Below, piece after piece: positions 8,910-18,219 of a stretch of DNA of 64,000 bases. The translations under genes and the position numbers were made by a program. The DNA is from Paenibacillus lacisoli. Its GTDB lineage: Bacteria > Bacillota > Bacilli > Paenibacillales > Paenibacillaceae. How positions within the stretch are numbered: the first letter of the stretch is position 1; every line of letters begins with the position of its first letter. The notes under the pieces were generated by a model. That model ran no database searches, had not been told where the DNA came from, and saw only the letters and a program-made list of their open reading frames with translations. The stretch lies in contig NZ_JAUQTB010000011.1 in assembly GCF_030580655.1 (NCBI RefSeq), positions 1-64,000 on the forward strand, in the 5' to 3' direction.

Positions 8910-9818
8910 ATGATCAATGAACATCATATTCAAGGAATTTTCATACCGGTCATAACACCTTTTACCCGTGATAATCAATTAGATCTAGACTCTTACCGCA
9001 GCTACATCACGCATCTGGCCAGCTATGACATTCAAGGTCTCGTTATTAACGGTACGACCGGCGAATGCCCCACGACTTCGTGGGATGAAGTGAAGCAGAT
9101 GATACAGATCACACAGGACATTGTGAATCGTATGAACCTCACCATACCGATTGTCGTAGGTACAGGAACGAATGATACGTATTCTACGGTTCGCCGGACC
9201 GAACTGGCTGCAGGATTAGGTGCAGATGCAGCGCTGGTCGTCACTCCCTACTACAACAGACCGACACAGGAAGGGATTCTGGAACATTTTCGCATGGTAT
9301 CCCAAACGGGTCTGCCTGTGATTGCGTATGAGATTCCGGCGCGCACGGGCAGCAGAATTCATATTGATACGATGAGACGGATCATGGATCTGGATGGTGT
9401 GATCGGGTTAAAAGACAGCTCCGGCAGTCTGGACCTCCTTTCAGCCCTCGTACAGTCAGATTCAAAGCCTGTATTATGCGGTGAGGATGTTCTTTTCCAC
9501 GATATGCTGTGTCAGGGGGCTGCAGGCGGCATGATGGCCTCGGCTAACATTCAAACTCAGCTGTTTGTTGATATTTATCAGCATTATGCAGCGGGTAATA
9601 TTCAGGAATCCAGAGAGGATTTCAACCTGCTCAAACCGTTGATTCAGCATTTGTTCGAAGAGCCTGCTCCCGCCGCGCTCAAATGGCTGCTTAGCCGCCA
9701 AGAGATCATAGCAACAGATCAACTGCGTCTGCCGCTCATGCCTTTATCCGCCAAGGTTCGAGAGCGTCTGCTCGAGACATGGCCCCTCAACGAAAAACAC
9801 ATTCTACTTTCTCATTAA
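8910..9818 (+). CDS. DapA/NAL-family aldolase (dihydrodipicolinate synthase-like)
   Basis: The start at 8910 (MINEHHIQG) follows a GGAAAGGAA site; 19 upstream in-frame codons lack support. The 302-residue TIM barrel has the family's hallmarks: GLVINGTTGECPTTS near 45-60, YYNRPTQEG (active tyrosine) near 130, ARTG (carboxylate-binding arginine), and GLKDSSG with the Schiff-base lysine near 165. These fit 4-hydroxy-tetrahydrodipicolinate synthase but also N-acetylneuraminate lyase and related aldolases. Location next to a dedicated LysR gene, away from lysine genes, suggests a catabolic aldolase rather than the housekeeping DapA. Confidence 0.85.
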   Translation: MINEHHIQGIFIPVITPFTRDNQLDLDSYRSYITHLASYDIQGLVINGTTGECPTTSWDEVKQMIQITQDIVNRMNLTIPIVVGTGTNDTYSTVRRTELAAGLGADAALVVTPYYNRPTQEGILEHFRMVSQTGLPVIAYEIPARTGSRIHIDTMRRIMDLDGVIGLKDSSGSLDLLSALVQSDSKPVLCGEDVLFHDMLCQGAAGGMMASANIQTQLFVDIYQHYAAGNIQESREDFNLLKPLIQHLFEEPAPAALKWLLSRQEIIATDQLRLPLMPLSAKVRERLLETWPLNEKHILLSH

Positions 9819-9847
9819 AAGTCCGATTCTTCTTTTGTAAACCAGCA

Positions 9848-9877
9848 AAGCCGCCGGCAGAGACCGGCAGCTTTTTT
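9848..9877 (+). terminator. Rho-independent terminator after the aldolase gene
   Basis: A 10-base-pair stem with one mismatch (AAGCCGCCGG against CCGGCAGCTT) and a 6-base loop is followed by a T run. Confidence 0.85.
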
Positions 9878-10032
9878 CATATTATTGATAGGTTTAATAG
9901 AAAAAACATAGGTAAAACGACATAGAAAACAGGCTAATACTTAAAGACTATACTCTTATACATGAATTTCAAGTATCCTATTTACATCATCCATCCTAAA
10001 TCTTTCCAAATTTCGTTTCGAGGAGAGTTTCT

Positions 10033-10704
10033 ATGAAGAAAAAATGGATTGCCGCCGGAGCTGCTGCTTTAACACTTTTAAGCACCAGTGCAGGAGTCTA
10101 TGCCGGCAGTAGTTTGCAGCAGATCAAAGCTTTTCTGGATCCTACTATGAAATTTCAAGTGAATGGTCAGCCTTTTCAGCCGCAGAATGACAAGGGTGCT
10201 GTTCTGGTCCCAATTACTTATCAAGGAACAACCTATTTGCCTGTACGTGCGATATCCAAGGCTCTTGGTGTGAATGTTGATTTTAACAATAAGACGAATA
10301 CAGTATTCCTTGGTGAGAAAGGTGACGGTGTCTCAATTGCTGGCAGTATTAACGGTGATTTCCGGACAAAAGATCCTCAGTTGACTACATATAATGGCAA
10401 GGATTTTAAAGATGTTTTCTTTAACAATGCTTCCGGGCGGCGGTCCAGCGGGTTTATGCTTTACCCTAAGGGTAAATATCAAACATTGTATCTGCAGGTG
10501 GCGGCAGTAGGTAAGGATATAGAGAACATTTTTGTGCAGGATTCCGATACAGATGTGAAGTTGAAGATAGGAACTGTGGACGTGGCAGAAGGGTTGAAGA
10601 CATTTGAGGTTGACATCAGTGGAGTTCAATCCCTTTATATTCATGCGGACCTTCAGGATCACGGCAGCTTGTTTGTTCCGTTAACGACTTCTTATTATAA
10701 ATAA
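10033..10704 (+). CDS. Secreted stalk-domain (copper amine oxidase N-like) protein
   Basis: The 223-residue product has a signal peptide (MKKKWIAAGAAALTLL to VYAG). Residues 30-105 form the 'stalk' domain, named after the copper amine oxidase N-terminus, with VPITYQGTTYLPVRAISKALGVNVDFN. The C-terminal half (about 110-223) is a beta-rich module that may resemble NPCBM-type carbohydrate-binding domains (FMLYPKGKYQTLYLQVA). GAGGAG lies before the ATG. No catalytic residues are seen. The gene stands alone. Confidence 0.82.
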   Translation: MKKKWIAAGAAALTLLSTSAGVYAGSSLQQIKAFLDPTMKFQVNGQPFQPQNDKGAVLVPITYQGTTYLPVRAISKALGVNVDFNNKTNTVFLGEKGDGVSIAGSINGDFRTKDPQLTTYNGKDFKDVFFNNASGRRSSGFMLYPKGKYQTLYLQVAAVGKDIENIFVQDSDTDVKLKIGTVDVAEGLKTFEVDISGVQSLYIHADLQDHGSLFVPLTTSYYK

Positions 10705-10710
10705 TCATTT

Positions 10711-10756
10711 CGCACAAAAGGGTTATGCACGGCTTCGTGCATAACCCTTTTGTGCG
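10711..10756. terminator. Strong bidirectional hairpin between convergent genes
   Basis: A perfect 20-base-pair stem with a 6-base loop; the AAAAGGG and CCCTTTT segments in the arms give A and U tracts in both directions. It separates the stalk gene from the convergent GGDEF gene. Confidence 0.85.
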
Positions 10757-10777
10757 AGGTTTGCTTTGACAAGATGC

Positions 10778-10863
10778 CTACAGATCATCGGTATCCGGTT
10801 GCCCTAGCTTCCCTTTACGTTTAACCTTATACATCGCCGAGTCAGCAATCATCATTAACGTTG
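10778..10863 (-). other. Out-of-frame C-terminal end of the GGDEF domain
   Basis: In the frame one base off the GGDEF gene, the minus strand reads DVTTLMMIADSAMYKVKRKG and ends at TAG 10778-10780. This is the expected last helix of a GGDEF domain. It connects to the gene if one G is restored near 10878 (FPE-T becomes FPE-D). It therefore belongs to the upstream gene but is cut off by a frameshift. Confidence 0.85.
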
Positions 10864-12354
10864 TCACATCCGCTGCGTCTCTGGAAATACACTCACTCCC
10901 GCAGAGAATGAGACTGGAATTTCAACATTCATATAATTGAATGAAGTGTTATTCAGCTGTGAGAGTCTCTGCTGAACCATTTGAGGTATATCGATATTCT
11001 CGGAACAGGCAAGAACAAGAACAAACTCGTCTCCCCCTATTCGGCCAATGAGATCCCCGGGCTGCGCATAACTTTTGAAAACGTGTGCAATATGCTTTAA
11101 ATAATAGTCACCTACAAGATGACCATAATTATCGTTAACCGGCTTGAAATTATCAAGATCGATAAGAATGAAAGCAAACCAATCGCTGCCAGCCACCTTT
11201 TGTTCCAGCTGCTCTTGAATCGCTGCCCGATTATACAGATCCGTTAATGAGTCATGATGCGCGATATGCTTGTAGCTTTGCTCCGATACCATTAGCCGGC
11301 GTTCCGTTTCCTTCAGAGCAGTGACATCCGTCAGATGTATGACAAACAGGTCTTCGTTCGTCCCCTCAATGACATCAATCCCTGCCATAAAATCCATAAG
11401 CCCTGAAGTAGGTGAAGCCATTTGGATCTCCCAATGCGCTGCGCTTCCTTGATATTGATGCCGGGCCACCTCCGATAACAGCCCGTCAAATGTCGTCTCC
11501 TTCTTCATAAAGAGATGCCTTGAGAGATCATCCACTGATATTCCTTCAAACCACGATACGGCCCGGGGATTCATTTCTATGATGCTCCCTTTCTTGTCCA
11601 CAAGCAGTATTCCGGTAGGCGCGGATTTAAAGAGAACATGAAAGAGCTTGCGATAATCCGGCATGATGTCGTGTTTACCGATCAAATGACGAAGCTCGAT
11701 GGCCCACAATAAATAACCAATAAAATATAGGATCATCGCATTTCGAGTTGTTAACAAGCCCGTTTGCAGGAGCAAGGTAATTAGAACAAACCACGCGAAC
11801 AGCGCAAATAAGCTGAACAGAAGGGAACGCAGGATTTTTTTAGGTTTTGCTTCCGTTGTGCGATACCAGAAAACCGCGAGAAGCAGAACCGAGAGCAAAA
11901 TATATCCGGCTACAAAAGTAATAGTAAGCTGCAAAAAAAGCGGATCCAACGGGCTTCGGCCATCCGTAATGTGAATGTTATACAGTTCGTGATGATCCTT
12001 GGTCATTAAGAACACCAGCCATAATCCAAAAGGAGCCGCGTAGATGAAGGGTAACCATTTCTTATAAGCTAATGTGACCGGATTCCCCATAAGAATACAT
12101 AGGTGTACTAAGAAACAAATAATGAACAGCAGCATCGGGGCACTACCGTACAATACGATCTGCATCTGGAACTGCGGAAGCAAAGACGTCTTCATATATT
12201 CACTGAGAAAATAAAACAGAAAAGCCAGCATCAAAAATGCCGCTACTCGGTTTAACACACTTTTTTTGTTACGGTAAATCAATGTAATGGACATATAGAA
12301 AAAGAAATATGTAGGGAGTAAGATGGTCAGGAAGTCCATAAAATGCTCGTTCAT
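10864..12354 (-). CDS. Membrane PAS-GGDEF diguanylate cyclase, C-terminus frameshifted
   Basis: As it stands the product has 496 residues. Seven hydrophobic segments cover about residues 5-225, like the 7TM module of sensor kinases. A PAS domain follows (about 240-350: SAPTGILLVDKKGSIIEMN), then a GGDEF domain (HDSLTDLYNRAAI, FILIDLDNFKPVND, IGRIGGDEF at about 440-444). The active-site motif is intact, so c-di-GMP synthesis would be expected. One base is missing near 10878, so the last conserved helix is replaced by TQRM and a stop. This may inactivate the enzyme, or be a sequence error. Confidence 0.88.
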   Translation of the reverse strand: MNEHFMDFLTILLPTYFFFYMSITLIYRNKKSVLNRVAAFLMLAFLFYFLSEYMKTSLLPQFQMQIVLYGSAPMLLFIICFLVHLCILMGNPVTLAYKKWLPFIYAAPFGLWLVFLMTKDHHELYNIHITDGRSPLDPLFLQLTITFVAGYILLSVLLLAVFWYRTTEAKPKKILRSLLFSLFALFAWFVLITLLLQTGLLTTRNAMILYFIGYLLWAIELRHLIGKHDIMPDYRKLFHVLFKSAPTGILLVDKKGSIIEMNPRAVSWFEGISVDDLSRHLFMKKETTFDGLLSEVARHQYQGSAAHWEIQMASPTSGLMDFMAGIDVIEGTNEDLFVIHLTDVTALKETERRLMVSEQSYKHIAHHDSLTDLYNRAAIQEQLEQKVAGSDWFAFILIDLDNFKPVNDNYGHLVGDYYLKHIAHVFKSYAQPGDLIGRIGGDEFVLVLACSENIDIPQMVQQRLSQLNNTSFNYMNVEIPVSFSAGVSVFPETQRM

Positions 12355-12430
12355 TTCGGTATACCCTTTCCTTTGTTTCCCTTTGCTTACTAAAGTTGTA
12401 TCAAGCTATTCTGACTCTATTAAGCATCAA

Positions 12431-12453
12431 AAAAAGCCGCGTACTACGCGGCT
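12431..12453 (-). terminator. Rho-independent terminator after the VOC gene
   Basis: AGCCGCG/CGCGGCT stem with a 5-base loop, followed on the minus strand by seven U. Confidence 0.88.
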
Positions 12454-12465
12454 CCCAGCGAATCA

Positions 12466-12849
12466 TTATGAGGAATAAGGGGCTCCAAATTCAATAATGT
12501 TCCGGTCTGGGTCTAGCAAAAAGATCTGGGCAAAGCCAGCGACACTATCGGGTCTCGCTTCATAGGGGATTCCCTGCTGGTCCAGCCACTGAATGGTTTC
12601 GTTATAGCTTCTGACCCAAATGGCAAAATGCCCGTCTGTGGTATCAACATCCTTGGTCCGCAGCGTTTCACCCTGTGGATGCTCCAGCAGGTGGAGCTGC
12701 TGGTTACCAATTGCGTACCAAATCCCTCTGGAACGGAACGGCGGCCGCTCGATCTCCTGCAGCTGTAATTGATCTGTATAAAAAGATCTGGCAGCAGCCA
12801 GGTCTCTCACTGCCAGACTGACGTGGTGAATGTGTTCAAATTCAATCAT
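12466..12849 (-). CDS. VOC (glyoxalase/bleomycin-resistance fold) protein
   Basis: The 127-residue protein covers one complete vicinal-oxygen-chelate unit: HIHHVSLAVRDLAAARSFYTDQL at the start, HLLEHPQGE in the middle, GHFAIWVRS, and FLLDPDRNIIEFG at the end. The His, His and Glu positions expected for metal binding are present. AGGAGG precedes the ATG. It could be a small-molecule lyase, dioxygenase or resistance protein; the substrate is unknown. Confidence 0.85.
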   Translation of the reverse strand: MIEFEHIHHVSLAVRDLAAARSFYTDQLQLQEIERPPFRSRGIWYAIGNQQLHLLEHPQGETLRTKDVDTTDGHFAIWVRSYNETIQWLDQQGIPYEARPDSVAGFAQIFLLDPDRNIIEFGAPYSS

Positions 12850-12908
12850 GGAGATGCCTCCTGGATTCCTACTTCACACGAATAAGATCGTGTATGGAAG
12901 TATCAAAT

Positions 12909-13217
12909 TTATCCCTCGGTTAAGTCCGCTCTCAGCTCACTGGCAACCTCGATCATTTTGGGGATGACGGCCTCATTAGATATGGCCACATAGAGATCAC
13001 CATCAAAATGGCGGAAAGGAATCTTTGTATCCTCATGGCTCCACATAAAAAAGTCCCCATCGATGGTCATAGTGCTTGTAGGCCCGGTTACCGTATAGGA
13101 TGGCGCATATTCAAAATCAGGCTTGGAAGCAAAGTAATGCTTACACTCTTCCAATGTGATCGCTTGCTCGGTTGTGCTCTCTTGCATCGTTCTGGTAATA
13201 CGATAACGCTGACTCAT
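12909..13217 (-). CDS. Hypothetical protein, 102 residues
   Basis: A GGAGG site lies 8 bases before the ATG. The soluble product has no signal peptide or membrane segment. Visible features are an acidic ITLEECKHYFASKPDFEY segment, a beta-rich middle (SYTVTGPTSTMTIDGDFFMW) and a C-terminal helix. It lies 60 bases upstream of the VOC gene on the same strand and may be co-transcribed. I do not recognise the family. Confidence 0.65.
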   Translation of the reverse strand: MSQRYRITRTMQESTTEQAITLEECKHYFASKPDFEYAPSYTVTGPTSTMTIDGDFFMWSHEDTKIPFRHFDGDLYVAISNEAVIPKMIEVASELRADLTEG

Positions 13218-13300
13218 TCGTCTTGCCTCCAGACAGTCAATATAGTTGATGTACTCGCATAAATACGCTGCTTATACATTATAGGGAAGCGGGCGTGAAG

Positions 13301-14395
13301 TCAATTTCCTGCTGAACGTTTGAAAGCCCAAGGCTGGGTTGTCGTTGTCACCTGCTCCCCGGACTCTATGGCTGCCTGCATCATCATGGAAAGGTAATGA
13401 TCCTGCAGCGCTTCCTCCAGATCATAACAGGACGGGCCGCCTTGAACGTATTCTCCCATCTTGATCAAGCTGGTGGCAATGGCGATCTCATCATCAGCAA
13501 GACGTCCTGGAACACATGGGTTATTGTAGAGCCATTCATCATTAGCCATAATTCCCCGATGATAGTAACCTTCAAGATTGCCGTTGTGCCCGGTATCAAC
13601 TCTCCGAAGTTCACCATATACCGGTGTCTGGAAATCCTGCAGATACCGGTAGCTTTCATCCGTCACCTCTCCGCGGCTGCCTCGGATCAGGACCCGGTTC
13701 TTGCGAATCCAGGAATGATATTGATCACCGGTAAAATCGTACAAAGCCAGCTTGTCGCCGAACTGAAGAGTAACGATATCCTGAGTGGAGACACCCATTT
13801 CCTCAGCATCAGAAAGTCCGTTCCGTCCCGGACCCTTCACTATGGCGGAAGTAAAGCGCTGTCCGCGGATCACGGCATTCTCGAACCGGATGCCCAGCAA
13901 ATGACGAATCAAGCTGATGCCGTGATAGCCGTGAGCAGCGGATACCTGAACCTGGCTGACATCACCGAGTTTTCCTGAGTCCGCCAGGGCAATGCGTGCA
14001 GCGTGCATCGGCTGATAGATATATTGCTCTGCAACCTGTACACGTCCCTTCCGCTTGGTGACGGCGTCGTACAGCTGAATCATCCCTGGCACATCAGGTG
14101 CGGGAGGAGTCTCTGTAAGAACCGGTATATTCTTTTCTGAAAGGTCTAATATACATCCTGGAGCAGCTTCCCAAGGTACGGAAACGACCACAAATGCATA
14201 CGGCCCGCCTGAAACGAAAGAATCCATGTCCCGGTATGTGGGAACTCCCCACTCCTTCTCAATCTCGTTCCCCTTTTCTTCACTGCGGACGAGCATGGCT
14301 CGGACACGGAATCGTTCTGGCAGCGCTCTAGCAATCCGCAAATAAAATTCTGACCTCCAGCCTGCACCAACAATACCGAACTCCAATCGGGTCAT
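13301..14395 (-). CDS. Gfo/Idh/MocA family oxidoreductase
   Basis: The 364-residue protein has the N-terminal NAD(P)-binding fold (FGIVGAGWRSEFYLRIA), the ETPPAP segment in place of the usual EKP motif near 95, and a C-terminal alpha/beta domain. Loss of the family lysine in EKP suggests altered or lost catalysis, or a different substrate class. The family oxidises or epimerises sugars and inositols with NAD(P). There is no close operon partner. Confidence 0.85.
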   Translation of the reverse strand: MTRLEFGIVGAGWRSEFYLRIARALPERFRVRAMLVRSEEKGNEIEKEWGVPTYRDMDSFVSGGPYAFVVVSVPWEAAPGCILDLSEKNIPVLTETPPAPDVPGMIQLYDAVTKRKGRVQVAEQYIYQPMHAARIALADSGKLGDVSQVQVSAAHGYHGISLIRHLLGIRFENAVIRGQRFTSAIVKGPGRNGLSDAEEMGVSTQDIVTLQFGDKLALYDFTGDQYHSWIRKNRVLIRGSRGEVTDESYRYLQDFQTPVYGELRRVDTGHNGNLEGYYHRGIMANDEWLYNNPCVPGRLADDEIAIATSLIKMGEYVQGGPSCYDLEEALQDHYLSMMMQAAIESGEQVTTTTQPWAFKRSAGN

Positions 14396-14539
14396 ACATC
14401 ATGCCTCCTTGATGATCAAAAACCAATTCTATTTGTTCATCTTAACATGTTAGACTTCAGAACTGAATTTTAATAGGGTTAAGAGGCTCTCTGTTGTTCT
14501 GTTGTTCTGAACTTTTTTCTTTACAGCTTCTATATAACT

Positions 14540-14556
14540 TGTTAGCATGGTTAACA
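14540..14556. promoter_or_regulatory. Possible TetR operator
   Basis: An inverted repeat TGTTA, 7 bases, TAACA lies 40 bases upstream of the MFS start. The MFS gene is followed by a TetR gene, and such regulators often bind a site in the shared promoter. Only the dyad supports this. Confidence 0.35.
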
Positions 14557-14596
14557 TATAGTAATCCTTTACACTTTGTTAACTAAGGAGAAGCTC

Positions 14597-15802
14597 ATGA
14601 AACGATTGACTGGCTCAGCCCGCTTTCCGCTCTTCATTCTAATGCTTAATCTATTTATCGCCCTGTTAGGTCAAGGGATGGTCATCCCCATCCTCCCCGA
14701 CTACCTAAAGCAGTTTAATGCAGCCGGTACCGCAGCCGGCTATCTTGTCGCGGCATTCGGAGCGGCACAATTCCTTTTCTCGCCGATTGGCGGACAGCTC
14801 TCCGATCGTTGGGGACGCAAAAAGCTGATGATGTCCGGTCTCTTCTTAACGGTACTCTCTGATCTTATGTTTGCCGTGTCAACAACGCTCCCCCTGCTGT
14901 ACATTGCCCGTTTTATCGGCGGAATCGGCCTTGGTCTGATGGTGCCTGCCAATATGGCTTACGTTGCTGACATCACAACACCGGACACCAGAGCAAAAGG
15001 GATGGGCTACCTTGGTGCTGCCATGAATCTCGGAATGGTCCTGGGACCGGGACTAGGTGGACTTATTGCCGAGCTGGGCATTCGTGTACCTTATTATTTT
15101 GCTTCAGGACTGGGATTCGCTGCCGTGCTGCTGACCTTCCTGATGCCTGAGACATTGCAGCGAGGGCAGCATCCAGCTGCAGATCAGCGCCGTGGACGGA
15201 AACCGCTGCTGAAGAAGCTCACCCATTCCTTCCGCCTTCCTTATGTCCGCTACCTCCTGCTTGTCCTGGTTATGACATTTGGTCTGGTTAATTATGAAAC
15301 GGTTTATGCCCTTTTCGTTCAACAGAAATACGGTTTTAAGGCTGCACAAATATCAATTATTATTACCGTAGGTGCACTGATTGGCATTATGATTCAGCTC
15401 TGGCTTCTGGACCGGATTATTAAGCGGATTGGAGAAACCCGGCTCATCCGTCTGTCTTTGGTGCTTACCGCCGCAGCTTTGCTTCTGATGCTGATCAAAG
15501 TAAACTTTATCTATTTGTTAAGTGTTTCTGCGCTGTTTTTTGCTTTTAATGCTTTTTTAAGGCCGACCGTCAGCTCTCTGATTGCCAATGCATCTGGAGA
15601 CCGGCAGGGATATGCAGCTGGGCTGAATACCACATACACCAGCCTCGGCAGTATTCTTGGTCCGCTGCTGGCCGGTAATCTGTTTGACAAACAGATTCAC
15701 CTGCCGTATATTTTGGGCGCAGTAATATTATTGTCTGCCCTCACTTTAACCTGGAACACCTCACATTCTGACCAAGAACGGATGACTGCACATGAACGAT
15801 AG
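14597..15802 (+). CDS. MFS multidrug efflux transporter (Bmr/NorA/TetA-like)
   Basis: The start at 14597 (MKRLTGSAR) is set by AAGGAG 6 bases upstream. The 401-residue protein has 12 predicted membrane segments, the loop 2-3 motif GGQLSDRWGRKKLM, and the antiporter motif in segment 5 (NLGMVLGPGLGGLIAELG). These fit the DHA1 family of drug exporters. Its last 11 bases overlap the start of a TetR gene, so the pair forms an operon in which the regulator probably senses the exported drug. Confidence 0.9.
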   Translation: MKRLTGSARFPLFILMLNLFIALLGQGMVIPILPDYLKQFNAAGTAAGYLVAAFGAAQFLFSPIGGQLSDRWGRKKLMMSGLFLTVLSDLMFAVSTTLPLLYIARFIGGIGLGLMVPANMAYVADITTPDTRAKGMGYLGAAMNLGMVLGPGLGGLIAELGIRVPYYFASGLGFAAVLLTFLMPETLQRGQHPAADQRRGRKPLLKKLTHSFRLPYVRYLLLVLVMTFGLVNYETVYALFVQQKYGFKAAQISIIITVGALIGIMIQLWLLDRIIKRIGETRLIRLSLVLTAAALLLMLIKVNFIYLLSVSALFFAFNAFLRPTVSSLIANASGDRQGYAAGLNTTYTSLGSILGPLLAGNLFDKQIHLPYILGAVILLSALTLTWNTSHSDQERMTAHER

Positions 15803-16427
15803 CTGGCACCAGAAAATGAAGAATAAACATCGGGATGAACTAATGTCTGCAGGTAAAGAGCTGTTCATGAGGCAAAGCTTTCTCACCGTCAACATCAAGG
15901 ATGTATGTGAGACCGCTGGCATCAGCAGGGTTACCTTCTACAAACATTTTCAATCTCTGGACGAGCTGATTCTGGAAGTACAGATGGATCTGCTGAGAAG
16001 GATGACCGCCTATGTTGAACAAAGTGCGCCTATAGAGGGCCGTGGAAAAGAACGTCTGGAATCTATGCTGAATGGCTGGATCAATTTTGCCCTTGATCAC
16101 CCTGGATACATCCGGTTTATTCTATTATTCGATCTGCATTACGAGGCTTATATTTCGAACAGGGATCTCCACGAACGTTATCAACGTTTTATCCGTGAGG
16201 AGAAAGAGAACGTATTTCTCATCGATGTTCTGCATGCAGGCGTCAGCGACGGTTCACTCCAATCCGGAATAAACGTGCTGGAAACGGCTTATTTTATCTT
16301 TACATCCATGATGGGGATTCTCCAGAAAATGAGTCTGAACCGTATGGATCACATCGAGGAAAAGCTGGAGCATGCACGGATGCCTCAGCTGCTGGTTACC
16401 ATGCTGATGCAATACTTGAGTCATTAA
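15792..16427 (+). CDS. TetR/AcrR family transcriptional regulator
   Basis: The 211-residue protein has an N-terminal TetR helix-turn-helix (LFMRQSFLTVNIKDVCETAGISRVTFYKHF, about residues 20-52; each key helix intact) and a helical ligand-binding domain. Its ATG lies inside the end of the MFS gene (11-base overlap), which implies translational coupling. Likely repressor of the operon. Confidence 0.9.
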   Translation: MNDSWHQKMKNKHRDELMSAGKELFMRQSFLTVNIKDVCETAGISRVTFYKHFQSLDELILEVQMDLLRRMTAYVEQSAPIEGRGKERLESMLNGWINFALDHPGYIRFILLFDLHYEAYISNRDLHERYQRFIREEKENVFLIDVLHAGVSDGSLQSGINVLETAYFIFTSMMGILQKMSLNRMDHIEEKLEHARMPQLLVTMLMQYLSH

Positions 16428-16443
16428 TTAGGGGGAAAACATT

Positions 16444-16475
16444 AAGAAGGGAGTGCCGTGGGCACTCCCTTCTTG
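16444..16475. terminator. Bidirectional terminator between tetR and the amylase gene
   Basis: A perfect 14-base-pair stem (AAGAAGGGAGTGCC and its complement) with a 3-base loop. It serves the TetR operon and may serve the convergent amylase gene. Confidence 0.85.
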
Positions 16476-16494
16476 TATATGCGGGGCAGCAATT

Positions 16495-18096
16495 TTACTT
16501 TTTCTTCGCGTCTTGGATGATGACGGAGCTGTACGCCGGAATTGTGATGTTCCCCTTCTTCACCTGCAAGGATTTCGAACTGGAATAGATTACTTTCTGC
16601 TTGCCTTTCTCCAGTCCTTTAAGCTGAAGCGTCACAGCCGATCCGGACAGATTGTGATAGACAACAAGGGTCTCTGTCCCTCCCGTGCGCTTATAGGCGC
16701 TGATGCTGGATGAAGAGGTCTGGATTGGTTCCAGATGACTGCTGCGCAGAGCTTCATGTTCTTCTCTTAACCGGATCAGCGTCCGGTACGTGTTCAGCAG
16801 GGAGTTCGAGTCGTTCAACTGCGCTTCCACAGAGACTTGACCCGTATTAAATTTCGGCTCTTCCCAGGTGGCTTGGCCTGGGCCGGCTCCCGGGTACCAG
16901 CGCATAGGCTCACGCAGATACTCGTCCGGCTTCTCTCCCATCATGCCAATTTCTTCCCCATAATATAGGAATGGTTGTCCGGGCATCGTTAACAGAATCG
17001 AAGCAGCAAGTTTAGCCTGCTGCACATTTCCTCCAAGTTCGCTCATAACTCTTGTCTGATCGTGATTGCTCAGGAAGGGTGCATCCAGGGCCGCAGGATT
17101 GTAGGATTTATACAGTTTCAGCGTTTTGTCAGCGAATGCCGCGATCCCCTGATCCTTGCCTTGTTTGACCGAGTTCAGAATCGTACCGCCCAGATCAAAG
17201 TTAAACAATGAATTCAGCGGTCCAAAATACGGAGCAATCGTCTCCGGCTTATCCCAAACCTCGCCTGCAAGATAGACATTCGGATTCACTTTCTTCATCT
17301 GGGAGCGAAATTCATTCCACCAGACCAGGTTTTTAGCTGCACCTTCCTTGGTTTGTCCCGGGTAAATATGCATAGCCGCATCAAGACGGAACCCGTCTAC
17401 CCCCTGCTGAAGCCAGTACTTACCGACCTTGAGCATCTCCTGACGGACATTCGGGTTATCAAAATTAAGATCCGGCATCCCCGACCAGAATGTACTGTAG
17501 AAGTAACCCTCCCCATTCGGATTCTTATACCATACCTGCTGTCCCCAGGAGCCCTTCTCATTCAGATCTGTGTGCTCATCCGCCCAGACATAATAATCGT
17601 GATACTTGCTGTTCGGATTGGTGCTTGCTTCCTTGAACCACGGATGTTCACTGCTGGAATGATTGATAACAAGGTCCATGATCACTTTAACGCCTTTCTT
17701 GTGGGCCTCTTTCATCAGCGAGCGGAAATCATCCATGGTTCCGTATTGCGGATCCACCTGATAATAATCCGTTACATCATATTTATGATAGCTTGGAGAG
17801 GGGTTCAAAGGCATCAGCCACAAACCGCTTACCTCCAGATCCCTGCCAGAACGAGGTTTTCCGTCATTCAGATAATTCAGCTTTTGCGAAATTCCTTTGA
17901 GATCACCATGGCCGTCTCCATTCGAATCATAAAAAGAATTGATATAGATCTCGTAAAACACACCGCTTCCAGCCGACTTTGGAGGCGTATGTACCTTCAT
18001 ATCCTCCTTGGCCAATGCACTTGATGCGAACATGGTGAGCATGGGCACCGTTAACATGGCTGCGGACCATCTTTTCAAGCGTTGGTTATTCTTCAA
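16495..18096 (-). CDS. Secreted GH13 alpha-amylase
   Basis: The start is TTG at 18096, 8 bases after GGGAG. The 533-residue protein has a signal peptide (to about ASSALA). The GH13 barrel shows its four conserved regions: [21 protein letters not shown] (nucleophile Asp), LAGEVWD (acid/base Glu) and FLSNHDQTR (third Asp). A C-terminal beta domain follows; there is no starch-binding module. It should cut alpha-1,4-glucans outside the cell. A perfect cre box lies 23 bases upstream of the start codon, which indicates repression by CcpA when glucose is available. Confidence 0.92.
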   Translation of the reverse strand: MKNNQRLKRWSAAMLTVPMLTMFASSALAKEDMKVHTPPKSAGSGVFYEIYINSFYDSNGDGHGDLKGISQKLNYLNDGKPRSGRDLEVSGLWLMPLNPSPSYHKYDVTDYYQVDPQYGTMDDFRSLMKEAHKKGVKVIMDLVINHSSSEHPWFKEASTNPNSKYHDYYVWADEHTDLNEKGSWGQQVWYKNPNGEGYFYSTFWSGMPDLNFDNPNVRQEMLKVGKYWLQQGVDGFRLDAAMHIYPGQTKEGAAKNLVWWNEFRSQMKKVNPNVYLAGEVWDKPETIAPYFGPLNSLFNFDLGGTILNSVKQGKDQGIAAFADKTLKLYKSYNPAALDAPFLSNHDQTRVMSELGGNVQQAKLAASILLTMPGQPFLYYGEEIGMMGEKPDEYLREPMRWYPGAGPGQATWEEPKFNTGQVSVEAQLNDSNSLLNTYRTLIRLREEHEALRSSHLEPIQTSSSSISAYKRTGGTETLVVYHNLSGSAVTLQLKGLEKGKQKVIYSSSKSLQVKKGNITIPAYSSVIIQDAKKK

Positions 18097-18118
18097 ACTA
18101 TCAGCTCCCTCGATTTAA

Positions 18119-18132
18119 TGGATGCGCTTTCA
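18119..18132 (-). promoter_or_regulatory. cre box upstream of the amylase gene
   Basis: The minus strand reads TGAAAGCGCATCCA, which matches every fixed position of the Bacillus consensus TGNAANCGNWNNCA. It sits between the promoter region and the TTG start, a repressing position. Confidence 0.85.
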
Positions 18133-18219
18133 TTATAAAGAAATTTCATCCGTAAAAAGGGGAGATTATTATCTATAAAGGTGGAAAATATCGATCTGTT
18201 TCGTCTGCTTTCCCGCTGC

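Noticed and set aside
17353-18024. Plus-strand frame of 223 codons
   Set aside because: It is a shadow of the amylase barrel on the other strand.
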